This document shows, piece by piece, positions 6,414-8,296 of a stretch of 8,296 bases of DNA. Under the pieces are notes generated by a model. It worked only from the letters and a program-made list of their open reading frames with translations, made no database searches and was not told where the DNA came from. Positions within the stretch are counted from its first letter, which is position 1. Every line of letters starts with the position of its first letter. Where the stretch lies: assembly GCA_022360535.1 (NCBI GenBank), contig JAKSCP010000342.1:1-8296 (forward strand), read 5' to 3'. A program made the position numbers and the translations under genes. The stretch is from Pseudomonadales bacterium. Its GTDB lineage: Bacteria > Pseudomonadota > Gammaproteobacteria > Pseudomonadales > Pseudohongiellaceae.

Positions 6414-7337
6414 ATGCGAAAACACTGTCTGACTTTTTTCCCTCTATTCTGTTTGTTCTTTGCAGGTTCAGTATCTGCCCAGGATTCCGACCCCTATCTG
6501 TTTGTCCTTGGTGTTGCACAGGACGCTGGCTATCCCCAGGCTGGATGTTATGCAGAACATTGCTTGCCCGGTTGGGAAGATCCCTCCCTGCGACGGGGAG
6601 CGACATCCATTGCGCTGGTGATTCCCCGCGCCAATAAGAATTTCCTTTTCGACGCCAGTCCTGACCTTCCGGAACAACTCTACCGACTGCGCAATGAGGC
6701 TGACTATAGTCTCGCTGGTGTTTTTCTGACTCATGCTCACATCGGTCATTACACGGGCTTGATTTACTTCGGTCGCGAGGCCATGGGAGCGCGGGGCATT
6801 CCAGTCTATGCCATGCCGCGCATGCACAACTTTCTGGAGAACAATGGCCCCTGGGATCAACTGGTGCGCCTCACCAATATCCGATTACGCATGATGCAGG
6901 ATCAACGGAGTGTAGCTGTTCCGCAAGCAGCTGTTACCCCCTTTCTGGTTCCCCATCGAGACGAATATTCGGAGACCGTGGGCTTTCGTATCCAGGGACC
7001 CAACAGGACCGCGCTGTTTATTCCTGACATCAATAAATGGGAGGACTGGGATACCGATATTGCTCAGCTTGTAACAGAAGTCGACTACGCGCTCCTGGAT
7101 GCTACCTTTTATGCCGATGGTGAATTGGGAAATCGGGATATGTCGCAGATTCCCCATCCATTTGCTACAGAAAGCATGGCATTGTTTGAGAATCTCAGCG
7201 CGGCCGACAAAAGCAAAGTCTGGTTCATCCATTTCAATCACACCAATCCTTTGCTGAATCCTGACAGTGAAGAAAGTCAGTTCGTTCGCGAGCAGGGCTA
7301 TAACATAGCTACCGAGGGCATAAAGTTGCCCTTGTAA
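6414..7337 (+). CDS. Secreted metallo-beta-lactamase-fold protein resembling PqqB
   Basis: The 307-residue protein has a clear Sec signal peptide (1-22, likely cut after SVSA), then a PqqB-like metallo-beta-lactamase fold: LGVAQDAGYPQAGC with Cys45 and Cys50, FDASPDLPEQL (79-89), the metal loop THAHIGHYTGL (106-116), His181 (VPHRDE), LLDATF with Asp229, His248, and HFNHTNPLL (273-281), which matches the NNTNP segment of PqqB. The loop keeps three histidines (107, 109, 112) but has Gly111 where HxHxDH enzymes have Asp; classical PqqB instead reads D-x-Q-x-D-H there. PqqB is a cytoplasmic PQQ-biosynthesis enzyme reported to hydroxylate a precursor, so an exported relative must do something else or act on a mature quinone. 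It sits 12 nt after the MOSC gene and shares the operon with a PQQ-dependent enzyme. No pqqA, C, D or E is in view. Confidence 0.85.
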   Translation: MRKHCLTFFPLFCLFFAGSVSAQDSDPYLFVLGVAQDAGYPQAGCYAEHCLPGWEDPSLRRGATSIALVIPRANKNFLFDASPDLPEQLYRLRNEADYSLAGVFLTHAHIGHYTGLIYFGREAMGARGIPVYAMPRMHNFLENNGPWDQLVRLTNIRLRMMQDQRSVAVPQAAVTPFLVPHRDEYSETVGFRIQGPNRTALFIPDINKWEDWDTDIAQLVTEVDYALLDATFYADGELGNRDMSQIPHPFATESMALFENLSAADKSKVWFIHFNHTNPLLNPDSEESQFVREQGYNIATEGIKLPL

Positions 7338-7349
7338 TCTGGCACCGTC

Positions 7350-8296
7350 ATGCTTCGATTCTCAGACGAACTCAGTTACATCCCCGGCCTGGTGCGCGGA
7401 CTACAACAACCGGTGTTGGCTGGCGGTTTAGAGCTAAGAGAATTTACATCAATAGACTGCACGGCACTGTTAAACCATGGCAAGACACTCGTCCCAAGCA
7501 CTGTGGTTTCTCAAACCGATAACAAGAACGAAGAATGGTTGCTAAACAATCTCTTTGATCTGCTGATCAGTCTATTCCATTCGCAGCAAATAATAAGCTC
7601 GCGAAAAACCTTTATCAGGGAGCGATTGAAAACCAATTCGTCCCGTACCGAGTTTGAATTTTTTTTCCCTTTGTCAGTCACACCGGAAGCATGCCGGCTC
7701 TGTTTCACCTGGCTGGCAAAACTGGTTCAACTTCATTCTTCTGCTGCTCAGGAAACTGATATCAATCACAAAACAGTGGAATCGGATCTCTCGGAGCTTA
7801 CAGAGAAACTCTCGACCTACAGCGCTCCCAGTTACAACCGATTCGCCATAGCCAGAGCCGCGTTTGAGTTAGACTATCCCCTCTTTCCCCTGCATATCGA
7901 TCTCTACTACCTGGGACAGGGAACTCACTGCCGCATGATGGCCAGCTCATTTACCGAAGACACCCCAGCCATAGCTGCCAACCTGGCAAAGAACAAGTTT
8001 TATACAGGCGAGTTACTGAGAACGATCGGACTTCCCAGCCCCAAACAGTTTATTGTCAACGATCATGAACAAGCGCAACTTGCTGCGGACAAACTTGGGT
8101 ATCCGGTGGTCGTCAAGGCTGCAGACCTGGACGAAGGGAAAGGGGTATACCCAAACCTGAGCAATGCCGACGAAGTCTCAAAAGCCTTTGAAGCAACTCG
8201 TGAGCTAACGAATCGCACTCTGATGGAAGAGCATATTGAGGGTCAAACCCATCGCTTAACGGTCTTTCAGAATCAGGTCATACGAATTGTGCAAAG
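7350..8296 (+). CDS. ATP-grasp ligase resembling the central domain of cyanophycin synthetase, C-terminus cut by the window edge
   Basis: From the ATG at 7350 the frame is open for 315 codons to the right edge. Residues 1 to about 165 are not recognised. From about 185, LYYLGQGTHCRMM and FTEDTPAIAANLAKNK match the segment that enters the ATP-grasp of cyanophycin synthetase, where a GxG pattern and a DK or NK pair precede the fold. Then come LLRTIGLPSPK (222-232), LGYPVVVKAADLDEGKGV (249-266) with nucleotide-binding Lys256 and the flexible loop, and LMEEHIEGQTHRLTV (291-305). ATP-grasp enzymes activate a carboxylate as acyl phosphate and join it to an amine or thiol. Whether a Mur-ligase-like or other domain follows lies beyond the edge. 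The gene starts 12 nt after the PqqB-like gene without a clear Shine-Dalgarno. No frameshift is needed. Confidence 0.82.
   Translation, partial: MLRFSDELSYIPGLVRGLQQPVLAGGLELREFTSIDCTALLNHGKTLVPSTVVSQTDNKNEEWLLNNLFDLLISLFHSQQIISSRKTFIRERLKTNSSRTEFEFFFPLSVTPEACRLCFTWLAKLVQLHSSAAQETDINHKTVESDLSELTEKLSTYSAPSYNRFAIARAAFELDYPLFPLHIDLYYLGQGTHCRMMASSFTEDTPAIAANLAKNKFYTGELLRTIGLPSPKQFIVNDHEQAQLAADKLGYPVVVKAADLDEGKGVYPNLSNADEVSKAFEATRELTNRTLMEEHIEGQTHRLTVFQNQVIRIVQ

Noticed and set aside
7511..7851. Two short open frames (one on each strand) that could suggest a broken gene before the ATP-grasp domain
   Set aside because: The plus frame from 7350 translates without a stop to the right edge, so no break or frameshift is needed.

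Overview
The window reads as bacterial chromosome, most likely from a free-living (probably marine or aquatic) gammaproteobacterium. The support is moderate: dense protein coding, mid-range GC, several Sec or lipoprotein-type N-termini typical of Gram-negatives, a c-type cytochrome fused to a PQQ enzyme, and short or overlapping gene junctions. I saw no rRNA, tRNA, CRISPR array, insertion sequence or phage gene. The species cannot be fixed from the sequence.

Left part (1-2232) is on the minus strand. It holds an exported metal-dependent amidohydrolase whose C-terminus runs off the left edge. Upstream of it, 100 bp away, is a four-helix membrane protein with a C-terminal LytTR DNA-binding domain, a probable transcription regulator. 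The stretch 2233-2439 separates this regulator from the rightward genes and should carry divergent promoters.

Right part (2440-8296) is entirely on the plus strand and looks like one operon of seven genes. In order: a periplasmic lipoprotein quinohemoprotein (N-terminal cytochrome c, then a PQQ beta-propeller dehydrogenase), a PNPOx-like flavin split-barrel protein, a VOC/glyoxalase-fold protein, a GFA-family zinc protein, a MOSC-domain protein, a secreted metallo-beta-lactamase-fold protein resembling PqqB, and an ATP-grasp ligase resembling the central domain of cyanophycin synthetase, cut by the right edge. Spacing is 35 nt, 8-nt overlap, 1 nt, 1 nt, 12 nt and 12 nt.

The most coherent reading is a redox or detoxification operon: the dehydrogenase would oxidise an alcohol or similar substrate in the periplasm and pass electrons to its own heme. 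The small cytoplasmic genes (PNPOx, VOC, GFA, MOSC) belong to families often tied to aldehyde, thiol or electrophile handling. The secreted PqqB-like protein may act on a PQQ-like or unrelated periplasmic compound. The divergent LytTR membrane protein is a natural candidate regulator. Substrates and the link between these genes are inference. The points most worth checking are the exported PqqB relative with a changed metal motif, and the ATP-grasp protein with an unfamiliar N-terminal half.
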